Source: Carposina sasakii (lineage: Eukaryota > Arthropoda > Insecta > Lepidoptera > Carposinidae). From it: a stretch of 64,000 nucleotides of DNA. Of this stretch, positions 12,541-23,561 are shown piece after piece. Positions within the stretch are counted from its first letter, which is position 1, and every line of letters starts with the position of its first letter. Position numbers and translations under genes: made by a program. Location: the NCBI GenBank assembly GCA_014607495.2, contig CP053148.1, positions 14,384,001 through 14,448,000 of the forward strand. The letters are read 5' to 3'. The notes under the pieces are model-generated. The model was given only the letters and a program-made list of their open reading frames with translations. It did not search any database and was not told the DNA's origin.

Positions 12541-13394
12541 ACTTTTATTATTATCTTGACATTCGATTTTTTTAGACGCCTATCTTATGTAATAGGTAGC
12601 CGAAATAAACGTAAAAATGTTTAAAAAAACATGTCGATTTCAAAATACAAAACTACCGAGCGAATGTCATTAAATAATGTTTTTTACACGACATAGTTAA
12701 GGGTACCTACCTACTAAGAATATACTGTAAAAGTCTCACATTAAACAAACATGCACCCGCTTCAGCATAAATGCTAAATAACGTCTGCCGCCTCTTAACT
12801 GCAGGATCACGTAAAAGATTTCACAGTTACGAATACATATTTGAAATTGCGAGAAAAAATGATTCGCCGGCTAAACAAGAGTTAGAAAATAAATAAATCA
12901 AGAAAAGTCAAATTTTAGGCTTATAAATTCGGCAGTGTACGAGTAGATCACTAGGCAATGTCTTGTCTAGACATTTTAATCAAATGGGAATTTAACTTGA
13001 TATTTAATTAATTTTCTCAGGCGTACTATGTATTTGTATATCTAGAACAAAGCAGAGCACAGTAAAGAACGCATGAGACATGAGAAGAGTACATGCGGTG
13101 TAATGTAGCGACGCGCTCTAAGCCTATTGCAGAAATTATATCGGTTCAAAAATTTCATGTTTTCAGAAACAAAGAAAAATGAAATCTTGTAATTTTTTTT
13201 AAAGTAAAAGGATATTAAATCTAAAATAATAGCCGACTAATAAAATTTAAGAAAATAACTTATGGTATTTATAAAGTACCACACAGGTAGGTACTTACTT
13301 ATATTACCTATTTTTTTCTTGAGGAAAGTTAGAAAAAATACTATTTAAGTCAGCCTTATACCAATTTATATATAGGTAAGTACTTATTACTGCT

Positions 13395-14180
13395 ACTAAA
13401 TGCTGGAATAATATACCCCCACCAATTCGACAGCTTAGGACGAAGTCCTCTTTCAAAGCCTCACTTAAACTACATCTGCTTAAACTTCAAAAACAAAACT
13501 TTAATATTACTCGGTAGCCAAACTAGATGAATCTCATGACAATTGTTTATGCCTCCCATACTCATCCTGTAGAACTGATTGACTACCCTATTCAATATAT
13601 ATTCATTACAATATCTATCATACACCATATTGTACAGGGTGTGGCAGGGAGGGTGTGTTGGGCGGGAGGCTGCGTAGATGGCTTATTGTCGGGGGCCTAT
13701 CCGCAGAATTTGGGGCTCGGGATCGCATGTTTGTTTTTCGGGATTGTATGAAAATTCCTGAGATATTTAAAAATTCTGCATACTGTCCGGAGGATTGGAC
13801 ATGTGATTTCGGGTCTCGGGTTTTGTAGATGGGTTCTTTGCATTGGGCTGTTTGCGTGGCTCCTCGCTTGACATGCCCCTTTTTGTTACACCCTGTATAA
13901 ATGTATCACTTATTAATATTTTTGCAGAATCACCTTATACTCGTAATATTTGTTTAACCATAGTTTTTATTGTTGCACGCACTCCCCTTTCGGTTCTGGC
14001 AGAATTACCAGCGTTGCAGACTTGTCTGTAACACATGCTGAGTCAGGACCTTTTTGTTATTGTGACACATCGCACATTACTTTTGTTAGACATAAAAATT
14101 GTACCAACACTTTACCAATTTTAGAGTAATGTGTAGTGTGTGTTGTTTTAGCAAATAAAGATTTGTCTATTGTCTATTAT
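13395..14180 (+). pseudogene. Non-LTR retrotransposon 3' end, split by a hairpin MITE
   Basis: The + strand reads 'CWNNIPPPIRQLRTKSSFK' (13,402-), the typical C-terminus of a jockey/CR1-like LINE ORF, to a stop near 13,512. The 3' untranslated region runs to an AATAAA at 14,153 and a 'gtctattgtctatt' tail. The repeat at 13,633-13,898 sits inside the 3' region and resumes cleanly. Orientation matters here: the LINE transcript strand is +, the same strand that shows A-to-G changes in the inserted hairpin. Confidence 0.65.
13633..13898. repeat. Hairpin MITE, 'TACAGGGTGT' family, heavily A-to-G altered copy
   Basis: This full-length copy starts TACAGGGTGT and ends ACACCCTGTA, and is flanked by TA. 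Against the copy at 9,186, the first ~110 bases show about 26 A-to-G and no G-to-A differences by my hand alignment. Against the reverse complement of that arm, the second arm shows about 13 A-to-G and no G-to-A. The central ~45-base loop keeps its A residues. Because both arms change A to G on the same strand, pairing is weakened rather than preserved. See the finding on RNA editing. Confidence 0.8.
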
Positions 14181-15249
14181 TTAAAAGTAGGATGTATTTA
14201 TTACCTATATAAGAACCTCCTTAAACTTGCACTAGATAAGTAGGTACTCATATAGTGTTCTTGACTCTTCAATAAATAGCTACCTACTCATTTATGAAGG
14301 TAATACTGATAACTGTATTTAAATTATTATCTGAGATTAAGAGTTAACAGATAAGCCACCGAAGTGGTCTCAAAAATTCGATTTCGTAATTAACAAACAT
14401 CAATTTAATATCGATTAACTTGTTTTGTCCACAATCGATTACGATAACATTTAAGATCATAATTTCGGTGCATGTAAACAATGTCTTTAAACAAACTGAT
14501 TTGGCTATTTTTTAATTTACCTTTTACAATGTAAACGGTATTATCGATATAATATTTGTAAAATAATCATATTGCCTCTATTAGAACTTCTCGAGATATA
14601 GCAATTAAAAAATATCATTTAATTCATTCAATTAAACAGCCCCTATGTTGTGACGTCACACAAAATAACTTTTCTTCGGTAGCTTTACAAATCTTAGCAG
14701 ATTTGTATAGATTTATCGTATGACGAATTATTTAAACTATTAATTACACACTTCCAATACATATAGATTTGCCCACCCAATTATTATCTCATTCGTGCAT
14801 AAATTTTCAATTATGTTTTTAAAAATATTATTTCCGAAAATTAAATGTTATTATAACTCGACTTTGCCCAAATATTTCACTTATACTTATATATATATAA
14901 GTAAGAGGTCCCTGTAGAGGTCCTTTCACAAATCAATAGGAATTACCAACCTACTCAAATACTTTTAATTAAAAAAAAATTTATTACCTTCCACTCAAGT
15001 TTTTAACAAACATAAAGAGACATATTCTTTCGTTGCCATGTTATATTCCTTTGAGATTGCTGTTACGTACGTACTAAGGTACTTACCCAAGACGAATTTT
15101 ATAAGCAATCCGCAAAAAAATATATTTGTTATCGTATTTAAATACATTATTTACGAACCTAATGCTACGTAGTATTTTCTTCCTGATAACCAGTAATGCT
15201 AGATCAAATTGAGGGTAGTGCTTACCTTTTTATAACTCGAGAATGCCTT

Positions 15250-15400
15250 TACCTATTCAAATGAATTTTGGTACACAGATAGTCTAGACTAGATCCTGAG
15301 AAAGGACATAGACTACTTTTTATCCCCGGAAAATATTTATATCCCATATAATTTCGACATTTTGGTTTTTCTGCACTGCGCGCTGATACGATATACACGA
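15250..15400 (-). repeat. Lepidopteran interspersed repeat fragment, minus orientation
   Basis: It contains 'gagaaaggacatagactactttttatcccc' and 'aatttcgacattttggtttttctgca', the reverse-strand version of the family at 7,383. It lies ~475 bases before the receptor start codon. Confidence 0.55.
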
Positions 15401-15874
15401 TGCATGGTCATGCTAGGGGGCCATATCAAATATATTTGCGAAAATGATTGATTCTACACTACGATAAATCATCATTATTATTATCTACCAAGATAATTAT
15501 GTTGTGTGTGTACGAGGTAGGTAGGTAGGTACTCTAACTTCAATTCAGTGGGAAAATCGAGTCGTTTGTACAAATACTTATGTGTAACAATTAATTTGTT
15601 ATTATTCGTAAAATATTCTTTTAAATATATAAAACCTACGTATAAAATATAGTAGAAAAACTTTTAATAAAGTAAGTACCTGCATTATTTATTACCTAAC
15701 CTCACGTGTCTAATATTAACCCATTCTCCTTCAAGGAGAGATTGCAACACAACAGTAAACTCTAATTAATGATATCGTTATCGAAATACCTTAAAATAAC
15801 AATTTAAATCGTCATTGTCAATACGAGGTGTGCGCACACGCAGCTCAGTGACCTTTCAGGTTGATCATTACAAA

Positions 15875-15991
15875 ATGGTCGCAATCTTGGCTGGGGCGAT
15901 CATATCGGTCGTCGGAGGAGCCCTGGCGATCATCGTAGGTGTGGTGGGCCATGGACTGATACCTCGGATGATTGAGAGGACCATTGTTGGG
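15875..15991 (+). CDS. CD36-family receptor, exon 1 (start codon, N-terminal membrane anchor)
   Basis: Scavenger receptors of the CD36 family are plasma-membrane glycoproteins with two membrane segments and a large lipid-binding ectodomain. This exon encodes 39 residues: a very short cytoplasmic start followed by a hydrophobic stretch (~residues 3-24, Ala/Ile/Val/Gly-rich), then 'GLIPRMIERTIVG'. It ends at a GTAAGT donor in phase 0. I chose the ATG at 15,875 (context CAAAATGG). An in-frame ATG at 15,815 would add 20 polar residues before the anchor, which CD36 proteins do not usually have. The hydrophobic start and its continuity with exons 2-6 make this the real first coding exon. Confidence 0.8.
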
Positions 15992-16107
15992 GTAAGTGCT
16001 TTACTTAAGATGAATAGAACTGGCCATACGAGTAATTACACTGTGCTTCGCTGTAAAATTTTCTATAAAAAATTTGCAATAAACGGATTGAGATAGTTAT
16101 TAAGAAA

Positions 16108-16225
16108 AATAATTGACCCAGTGGTAAGAGCGCTGGCACGGAATGCAGAGGTCTTGGGTTTGATTCCCACCCGGGTGAGGAATTTTTTCCATTTCTTTAT
16201 TAATAAATTTATAATTTATAATATC
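16108..16225 (+). repeat. tRNA-derived SINE, 5'-truncated copy
   Basis: It has an RNA polymerase III B-box-like GGTTTGATTCC and a damaged A box ('ccagtggtaagagcgctgg'). The tail is 'tttccatttctttattaataaat'. It lies in intron 1 of the receptor gene and is close kin of the copies at 16,389 and 55,512. Confidence 0.7.
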
Positions 16226-16388
16226 ATGACTAAGATAAAAAACTTCTCCATAATATAATCCGTTAGGATATGGTTGATCGTTTCAACATTAAAATATTGT
16301 GCTGAGGGCTTGCTGAAGGATTCAGCTTTGTTTGCCGAGATTTGGCTTATGTATAGCTATCGGGATGAAAGAATAACGTTGCCAATAT

Positions 16389-16536
16389 TGTAATTTCAAA
16401 AAGAGATGATAAAATTCGTCATCCGAGTAATTGACCCGGTGGCTCAGTGGTACGGAATGCAGAGGTCTTGGGTTCGATTCCCACCCGGGTGAGGAATTTT
16501 TTTCCATTTCTTTATTAATAAATGTATAAAATAATA
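16389..16536 (+). repeat. tRNA-derived SINE
   Basis: The A-box-like TGGCTCAGTGG and B box GGTTCGATTCC are both present, followed by 'cccacccgggtgagg' and the 'ttccatttctttattaataaa' tail. Compared with the copy at 55,512 (minus) it lacks ~15 bases between the boxes. It begins near 'gataaaattcgtcatccgag'. Intron 1. Confidence 0.75.
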
Positions 16537-17114
16537 GAGAGTTAATAAGTAAAATTTTCGATAAAAAAATTTGTAATAAACGCATCGAGAGAGTTATTAA
16601 GAAAACTCAAAAAAAAGGAAATGTCCTAAGAAATTCGTAGTCATACAGGAAGTTTTTTTGGGTGCCACCGTACATGGGTTACTTTCTCTATAAGTACATG
16701 AAATAAAGAAGTTTATGCAAAATATGCAATTGCAAATTTTTTTGGCGCGCTATTACTGTTTCTAATCTTGGCATTGACTTTTTCGGGAAAATCATTTTTA
16801 TTAAGTATACTTATAATAGGTACAATTTCTGCAAAAAACGCAATTTGATAAATCACCTTTAGATCTTACAAATTAGACATTTCCCAGTTGTGCTTTTATT
16901 GAGGAAAATGTTCGTGATAATAATGACATTGCGTATTAGGTACCCACCTACCTACGAAAAAACAATGTATTTTTTTATATGTCTATTGCATTGTAATTTT
17001 CAATATGTTTTAAATACTAGCGAACTGAATACTAGCACATAGGTACACAATTGTTGTAAAATTTTTGTTAAACAATAAATAGCCTACATGGTTAGTTTTT
17101 TTTTTTTTTTTTTC

Positions 17115-17187
17115 ATTGAGGGGTCGCCCACCACCGAGCCCTACACCCTCCGCTGACCCTCGGATCTGTGGTGGGCGACCCCTCAAT
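17115..17187. repeat. Perfect 20-bp inverted repeat (hairpin repeat family)
   Basis: ATTGAGGGGTCGCCCACCAC (17,115-17,134) is exactly inverse-complementary to 17,168-17,187, with a 33-base loop and a long T run just before. A diverged relative lies at ~59,995-60,110, sharing 'gaacttccgaat.gt.acgcct.atacaat', so this is part of an interspersed repeat. Intron 1. Confidence 0.75.
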
Positions 17188-18069
17188 GGAAATTTGAACT
17201 TCCGAATAGTGACGCCTGATACAATTAAATATTTTTTTCTGCTTCTGTTCAATGAAAACGACATGTACCTACCTTACAAAGTCCATTCAATAACAAGCAC
17301 TGTCTATTACAGCATAGGGACAGGGAATATTGCGTCTGTCTCCGTTGATGCATTACCGACTAGATTGTTAACTAGATCGTTCAATAATCACCGTCAATGT
17401 ATCATTTACCGGCGGCATACTCGTATCAGCCTATATTCAATTAAGGCTATTTTTAGGTATTTTGTTTGATTTAACGCCACTTGTAGTACCTACCTAGGTA
17501 CTAAAGGCTGCACTATGTCAATCTGTAGGTAGGTATTGCATATCATTCATCTGAGTATTGTACATTTTCTCTATGGTAAGTACCTAGGTATTGTAGGATT
17601 CATATCATAAAAATTGTAACTGGCAGGACTGGCAGTCTTAACTTTTATCACGAAACACTAAATGGCATAAACCATTACACAATTTTACATATCCAGTGAC
17701 TTTTTTATAGTCTAGTCCACATATAAATTTGATTTTTCTTAATCTAGATTTTAGCTAATTCGTTCATATTATGTTGTGTTGCTTTTTTACTACTTAGTTA
17801 CATACACAGAAAGAGCTGTCCTTTCTAGATTTAATTTTACACAATGCTGCAAGTTTGGCTTAGAGAGATGTTATTATGAAAACGTATTCATGAGCAAATA
17901 AGCTATTTTAAACTTTTCACAGCAAGCTAGGAAAATTGTTAATTTTTTTTTAATTCATCTAATTCCAAAAACATTTCGAGGAATTGTGTTTTTGAACACT
18001 TTCATGTAGTTAGATAATAAAAATATGATGATATTATACATATTTTATTAGCATTAACTTATTTTTTAG

Positions 18070-18227
18070 GAGGTGGCTTTAGTTAACAACTCTGTGCAAC
18101 TGGATCGCTTTAGGACTGTGCCCTTTCCTTTGAACTTCAGCGTGAGATTCTTCAACATCAGCAATCCTGACGACGTGCTGACAGGGGGGGTACCGTCTCT
18201 CAGGGAGATCGGGCCGTATATTTTCAA
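18070..18227 (+). CDS. CD36-family receptor, exon 2
   Basis: It starts after TTTTTTAG and reads 'EVALVNNSVQLDRFRTVPFP' in phase 0, continuing through 'FFNISNPDDVLTGG' to 'REIGPYIFK'. This matches the conserved beginning of the CD36 ectodomain (a Phe-Asn-hydroxyl 'FxFNxTN' element, then 'xExGPYxF'). N-glycosylation sites (Asn-Asn-Ser, Asn-Phe-Ser, Asn-Ile-Ser) fit a secreted-side domain. The donor is GTAAGTAC. The exon ends after two bases of a Lys codon, completed by the first base of exon 3. Confidence 0.88.
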
Positions 18228-18456
18228 GTAAGTACTTACCATAAGATTATCAGATTCTACAAACCATTGAACGATATTAATGTTATCTAATCTCAGTTTA
18301 ATAAATTTTCAAAATGTAAAACCAGTTGCGTAAATAAAATCGACCCAATCAGTCTCTGAAATGCCACAAAGGAATATACATTACATTATAGAACAAATTC
18401 TCTGCATTCCCCGTAATGACGGGTTAATATATCTTCTTCTATAATGTTATTCATTT

Positions 18457-18602
18457 AATAGTTAATACATGAACGACGACCTGGCCAAGGTCGCGGGCGT
18501 CGGTTGGATGCAGGCTGCTTCCGACCGGTCGGAGTGGAGGAGGTTGTTGGGAGAGGCCTATGCCCAGCAGTGGACTTCCCAGGGCTGAAATGATGATGAT
18601 GA
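18457..18602 (+). pseudogene. RTE-type LINE 3' fragment
   Basis: The + frame ends 'RRLLGEAYAQQWTSQG' just before a GATGATGATG tail. This is the C-terminus and microsatellite-like tail of RTE-type non-LTR elements, comparable with the longer piece at 20,233-20,692. Intron 2. Confidence 0.75.
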
Positions 18603-19106
18603 ATTGATGACATATGAAAGTAACGGTAAAACAAAGCTGCACATTCGGAAACTGTCATCATAGCCAGCCAGCTGTTATTCGTAAACAGGCTCTTCCCAAA
18701 TATTAAATCGGTCCTGCTGATTAGCCAACCTGCTAAATACCAAAAGTGCAGATATCCGAGTGCACGCGTGATCAAAATGCTGTGTATTTCGGCTCGGAAT
18801 CAGCCTCGCAATTCAGTGATGTAACGCCTGCCAGCATATTCCGCATGCTCTGCAGGAAAATGATTTCTGTTTTCGAGTGACCCATTTGTAAAACCACACC
18901 AGCTTTGTTTTTAGAGACAATATTGTCTAACTCAGTGAACTCTATACTATATCTGTTTGAAGCGCTTTGACATCTAACCTCAATAATAACCGATTTAAAC
19001 GATTTAAATGAAATTTGGTTTACAGTTAGTCGAAAGTCTGAGAAAAGACATAGGCTACTTTTTGTCCAGTGTCGCAGTCGGAGTTCGTATGTCCACTCGT
19101 ACCTAA

Positions 19107-19284
19107 TGGACATTTTTACACTAGACGATACGGCCACGGCACGACCACGACAATGACCACGGCTTTTTTAAAAGAAAAAAATAATTTAATAATATGGCAC
19201 GTTTTTCCACTACATGATACGACCTCCCACTAAATGACGAAAAGTCGAGGTCGTGTCGTGGCCGTGTCGTCCAGTAGAAATACG
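19107..19284. repeat. Hairpin MITE ending ~28 bases before exon 3
   Basis: The left arm (19,107-19,149; 'cactagacgatacggccacg') and right arm (19,243-19,283) are ~40-base imperfect inverse complements around an AT-rich middle. It is non-coding. Its right end is ~28 bases from the exon 3 acceptor, so it may overlap the branch-point region. Confidence 0.8.
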
Positions 19285-19312
19285 CCCAACAACCTATCTA
19301 CTATCGTTTTAG

Positions 19313-19454
19313 GCTGAATATTCAACGTGACATCGTCAACATGGACGACGACAACATTGTATATCGTCGAGTTGAACACTTGGAATTCGACACGGAGGCG
19401 TCATATCCACTTACTGAAGACGACTCCATCACCGTCGCCAATGTGGCCTACAAC
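19313..19454 (+). CDS. CD36-family receptor, exon 3
   Basis: It starts after CGTTTTAG. Its first base completes the Lys codon from exon 2, then 47 codons follow: 'LNIQRDIVNMDDDNIVYRRV' to 'DDSITVANVAYN', ending at a GTAAGT donor in phase 0. This is the family's region where a short strand ('I.Y...') precedes the '(F/W)xPExS..' segment and the 'VxNVxxx' turn. The last residues align without a gap to the start of exon 4 when compared with the general CD36 pattern, so no exon seems missing between them. Confidence 0.85.
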
Positions 19455-20232
19455 GTAAGTCTGATCTATTTCACGAGCGAATATCGTCGTCGTTATTTTC
19501 TTCAATTCAGAGGGGACAAAATTGTAACATTAGTTCTCGATCGACTCCATAGAGGTGCGACATTGAAACGTTTGCTCCAAACGTCATGAAGTCTAACCGT
19601 TATTGAGGAGAAAGCTTTGTTTAACCTCTATAGGATATTAGTTCTATGCGAAACAATGTTACATTGGCTAGGTACGACTCCTGAATATTCTATTACTCGA
19701 CTTGGCGAGGGCACTACCGTACCCCCAGATTGTTATCTCCCTCCCTATACAGCATGTAACAAAAGGGAATGATATTACCTTACTACATATATCATAGCGA
19801 TTCTCGAGTAGACAGATACATACTAGTATAATTTACTATGCTATAATAACTGTATGGGCTATACATTGGTATGTCTCTCTCTCTCTAGGTTGACTACTTT
19901 TTAAATAGTAGGTATTTGCCAAATCATTAGTTCCTTATTAAGCCAAATATGGTGGCCATGCCAGAGCTTTTGCTTGTTTGTACTCACGCGGGCGAAACCA
20001 CGCACTCCAGCTAGTCATAAGTACCTATAGGTAGATAATATTATAAAAACATGTTATTTTCTCTCTTATTTTATAATGTTATTCAATACCCGACGTTCTA
20101 TAGAAGCTTTTAGCGTAAGTAATGTCTAGACTTTGTTAAAGAAAATAATACAATACCTAGAATACCTACAGCGTAGCGCGCATAGAAATGGAGGAGATAC
20201 CAAATCCCTGGTAGCGCGCCACCTATCTGACA

Positions 20233-20692
20233 GCGGGTGCAAAAAGTCGACGTTGTTCTTTTAATACCATGACTTACGGAGCCGAGACGTGGAACCTGAC
20301 GGTGGGGCTGGCTCACCGATTACATGTCACTCAGAGAACTATGGAAAGGTCAATGCTCGGAATCTCGCGAATGGACAAAGTCCGAAATGAGATTATCCGG
20401 CAGAAGACCAAAGTGACAGACATAGTCTCGAAATGTAGCAGACTGAAGTAGCAGTGGGCTGGCCACATGTGTTGTAGAACCGATGGACGGTGGAGTAAAC
20501 GGGTTCTCGAATGGAGACCGCGCCTCGGCAAGCGTAGCGTTAGGCGCCCTCCGGCCAGATGGACCGATGACTTAAAGAGGACGGCTGGTAGTGATTGGAT
20601 GGCAAAAACGGGAGATCCAGCCATGTGGAGTACACTGGGGGAGGCCTACGTACAGCAGTGGACTGCAATAGGCTGACGGTGATGATGATGAG
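20233..20692 (+). pseudogene. RTE-type LINE C-terminal fragment
   Basis: The + frame begins 'MTYGAETWNLTVGLAHRLHV' and continues to 'LGEAYVQQWTAIG' with a TGATGATGATG tail. It is broken by a stop at 20,449. This is the thumb/C-terminal region of an RTE-clade endonuclease-reverse transcriptase. The catalytic domains are absent. Intron 3. Confidence 0.85.
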
Positions 20693-20932
20693 TCTCCAGT
20701 CTGCGGGTTATCAAATTGTTGGAAAAATTATAATCAATAACATTAAAGATAGTGAAAGGTCTATTATAGGTAGATTTGAGTCGCAGTGAATCGGTGGCGT
20801 CACACAATAACATTGTTTCTTACCTACTTTTGTTTTTTAGTTTTATATGGCGTCTGTAATCAGTAATCAGTATGACCCATGGGTATCTGCTAAATTCAAA
20901 AATCAGATTCAGGTTCATTTATCGTGTCAGAC

Positions 20933-21252
20933 CTGGAGGTCTACTCTGAAGTGACGATAAACGAAGTATCGGCCGAATATCGAGGTGTTTCCTACTACGA
21001 ACTTCCTTCGATCGGATCAGTCGTGCCGTTTTTTCATTCGGTCCGATCGAACTCTATTTGACATGTATCAGGCAAGATAATAGAAAGCTTATAATATTAG
21101 TCAATGTGAATTATTCTCTATGGTTCCGAATGAGTTGTAAACTCAGATGAATGAATCTGAAGCAATTTCGTAGTAGGGTCAAAGGCTTCGATTCGGTCGG
21201 GCTTCGGTCGGACCGAAAGATTCGAAAGCGGCATTTCAGAGTAGACCCCCTG
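20933..21252. repeat. MITE with 'GGTCTACTCTGAA' ends
   Basis: The outer arms GGTCTACTCTGAA (left) and TTCAGAGTAGACC (right) are inverse complements, with inner inverted GGTCCGATCGAA/TTCGGTCGGACC-like blocks. About 320 bp, non-coding. Intron 3. Confidence 0.75.
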
Positions 21253-21879
21253 TATCGTGCTTTTAAATTATTTTACTTCCTTACCTAATTAAGTGACTAG
21301 GAGTATTTTTAAAGAAAGGAATAATTATTTCTGCCAGCAAGTTTGGAAAAATAATGTCTTGGCTCTATCTTAGTTTTCCGTCAGTTTTTTTTTTCAAACT
21401 TTTCGGTTTTTTATTTTATTTCCGAAGATATTTTTTGTTAATCTCGTATCAAAATGATGTTGAATAACTTTAAAGAACTACATCAGTATATCTATCCAAG
21501 TACTGAAAATTGAAGTATTCCTGGTGCATTTCCGCTGCGATATTTTTGCTTAATAACTTTAATAGAGGAATATGCCGCGCCGTAACTCAATTTGCAAAAA
21601 ATTTGCAATAAAGCAACATCGGAGTGCTCTAGTGCCGTGCCGTTAATGTAGTTATCGCTGCGTTTTTAATTAAGTAAAAACCAGAAATCAGGTCGTCAGT
21701 GGTACGAAAATGCAATTTTAGAGCGTCGATATCTAAAAGCTATGTAACAATCAGGTAAATATTGAAATTTTTTAAGATTCTGAAGAAAAAACCATTGAAT
21801 TTTTTTAGAAACACTTATAAGAAAACATGTTGCAAGAAGTCATCATCACGTCATGAGCCTATTGCAGTCTACTGCCATA

Positions 21880-22045
21880 GGGGGATTTCTGCCCATAGGC
21901 ATGTGGGTTGGTGACTGTACTGTGGTTTTTTGGACTGCGAAGTGCTGCTGCCCACCTCCAAGAAACCCGTAATCGCCTTTTACTATACAGCAGATTTGGG
22001 GTGGTGCTAGTCTACCCTACCAAAACCACACTGTTGTAAGGTAGC
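21880..22045. repeat. Interspersed repeat, 'TGCTGCCCACCTCC' family, copy 1
   Basis: It shares 'gtgctgctgcccacctccaagaaaccc..atcgcct' and 'taccaaaaccacac' with 22,615-22,800. The sequence just before it (21,840-21,880, 'gcctattgcagtctactgcc') may be an RTE tail. Non-coding. Confidence 0.55.
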
Positions 22046-22614
22046 ATCACATAGGTGTATAAATAAATTAAGCAATGGCGAAAAAAATTTACTCACCTAA
22101 TTACATTTTGGTTGGTGCGATGCGAATATTCTTGTTAAGATAGTTGAATTTTATAATTAAGTGTGTTGCATTGCGAATTTCAACCTATACAGGTTATCCC
22201 TGCTTACATTACCTACGTTGCCATAGGATAATTATATATAGAGTCCAACTTGTGTATTGCTGTGCTCCTTTCATATTAAACATAATGAAATTAATATAAT
22301 AATAAATTACTAATGTATAGGTATGTCCAGTAAATCTCTTAATCGTATATTTTGTTCATATTATTCCACGAGAAACTCTTTTTGGCAGTTCACAGTGGAT
22401 TTGATTGAAACGATATTAAGTGGCATAAATGCCTTGCCAAAGGTTTTAGCAACAATAAATATGCATGCCACTTGCATTACCAAGGTTTCTATGAGTGATC
22501 AATCATTACTATGAACTGACAAAAAAAGATTTGAGTCCTGGACCTTGAGTTCATAGATAAGTCTAAAATGGGCTCACCAAGGCTATTTTAATTTTGTCGA
22601 TATCCACTATGCAC

Positions 22615-22800
22615 GTTGGGCAGGTGGTTTGTTAGCCGGGAGGCGATAATGTAAATTTCGAACTCCGTAATTCTGAACTATGTTGTTAACAAGGGAGGTG
22701 CTGCCCACCTCCCGGAAACCCTATATCGCCTCATACGATGCTCACGGGCGGGCATGGAGTGGTGCTATTCCACTCTACCAATACCACACGGTTCACTATA
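22615..22800. repeat. Interspersed repeat, 'TGCTGCCCACCTCC' family, copy 2
   Basis: It matches copy 1 through 'ggtgctgcccacctcccggaaaccctatatcgcct' and 'accaataccacacgg'. Also present is the pair 'ccgggaggcgat' / 'cacctcccgg', a short internal inverted repeat. Non-coding. Confidence 0.55.
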
Positions 22801-23004
22801 CAAATACACCAAAAAAAAAAATTATATTAAGTAATATGTATCTAAGTATCTAAATAACATGAAAAACATTTAGGCACGAAAATTTAAGCTTTCGAAAATA
22901 TAGCAATGTTCGTTCGTACCTACTGAATTCAACTACAGTTCAGTTAAACAGTCACCTAAATACCTAAATTAAATATATGTAGGTATATCGACGTATTACA
23001 TACA

Positions 23005-23310
23005 TACATAATAATCACGCCTCTTTCCCGGAGAAGTAGGCAGAGATCACAGATCTCCATTTGCTACGATCCTGACACACCTCTTTCGCTTCATCTACTT
23101 TCATGATATTATTCATGCACGCTCGTCGGTTTAGGGTAGGTACTCTTGACCTGACCTTTCTTTAAAATTTCACCAATTTGATCGGTGAAAGTCTGGCGAG
23201 GTCTTCCCCTTCCAACCCTTCCATCCACTCTTCCGTTGTACACTTTCTTTGTCAGTCTACTTTCACTCATCCTTTCCACATGCTCAAACCACCTCAACAT
23301 ACCTTTCTCT
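23005..23310 (-). pseudogene. LINE C-terminal fragment, minus strand
   Basis: On the minus strand a 63-codon frame reads '[20 protein letters not shown]' and '[20 protein letters not shown]', a frequent C-terminal segment of insect non-LTR retrotransposons. A 3' tail ('taatcacgcctctttcccgg') continues to 23,005. It is 5'-truncated. A short 'CGCGACTCCGTCC'-family piece follows at 23,320-23,390. Confidence 0.75.
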
Positions 23311-23561
23311 ATTAATTTCTAAAATATTTTTATTTCGGATAATTTCGGCATTTTGTTTTTCCTGCAGTCCAAGCGGACGGATTGATCTATTATTTTATCT
23401 ATAATACTCAAAGCTATTATTTAACATTTTACTGTAATACGGATAAAAGCTTTGCGAATAGATAGATAAATGTTTTAAAAATAAAACCTGTTGGCAGTAT
23501 TTGGAGAATATTTATATATATACATACATATATATTATTTATATATACAGGATGTAACATA

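Larger units (their letters stand above)
1..15874. other. Intergenic region upstream of the CD36-family gene, repeats only
   Basis: I find no host exon here. Apart from the repeats listed separately, the stretches 1-830, 1,071-1,672, 1,841-2,300, 2,827-4,027, 5,576-7,382, 9,351-10,329 and 14,181-15,249 are AT-rich sequence in which I see no supported gene. Short open frames there are isolated, have no family resemblance I can recognise and no splice context. From about 6,900 onward the DNA is rich in TAGGTA/TACCTA runs, which are common in lepidopteran non-coding DNA. The promoter of the receptor gene should lie just left of 15,875, but I cannot point to a defined core element. Confidence 0.6.

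Noticed and set aside
15815..15874. Upstream in-frame ATG at 15,815 as the receptor start
   Set aside because: It would put 20 polar residues before the membrane anchor. The ATG at 15,875 has better context and gives the usual CD36-type short N-terminus.
16322..16585. Frame with 'WESNPRPLHSVPLSHRVNY', and its + strand cousin at 55,506 with 'GIEPTTSAFRVPALSP'
   Set aside because: These protein-like strings come from reading through the B box and anticodon region of the tRNA-derived SINE; they are a known kind of false gene.
18772..19137. 121-codon minus-strand frame in intron 2
   Set aside because: No recognisable family. It overlaps a MITE arm and a lepidopteran repeat piece, and has no splice or start support.
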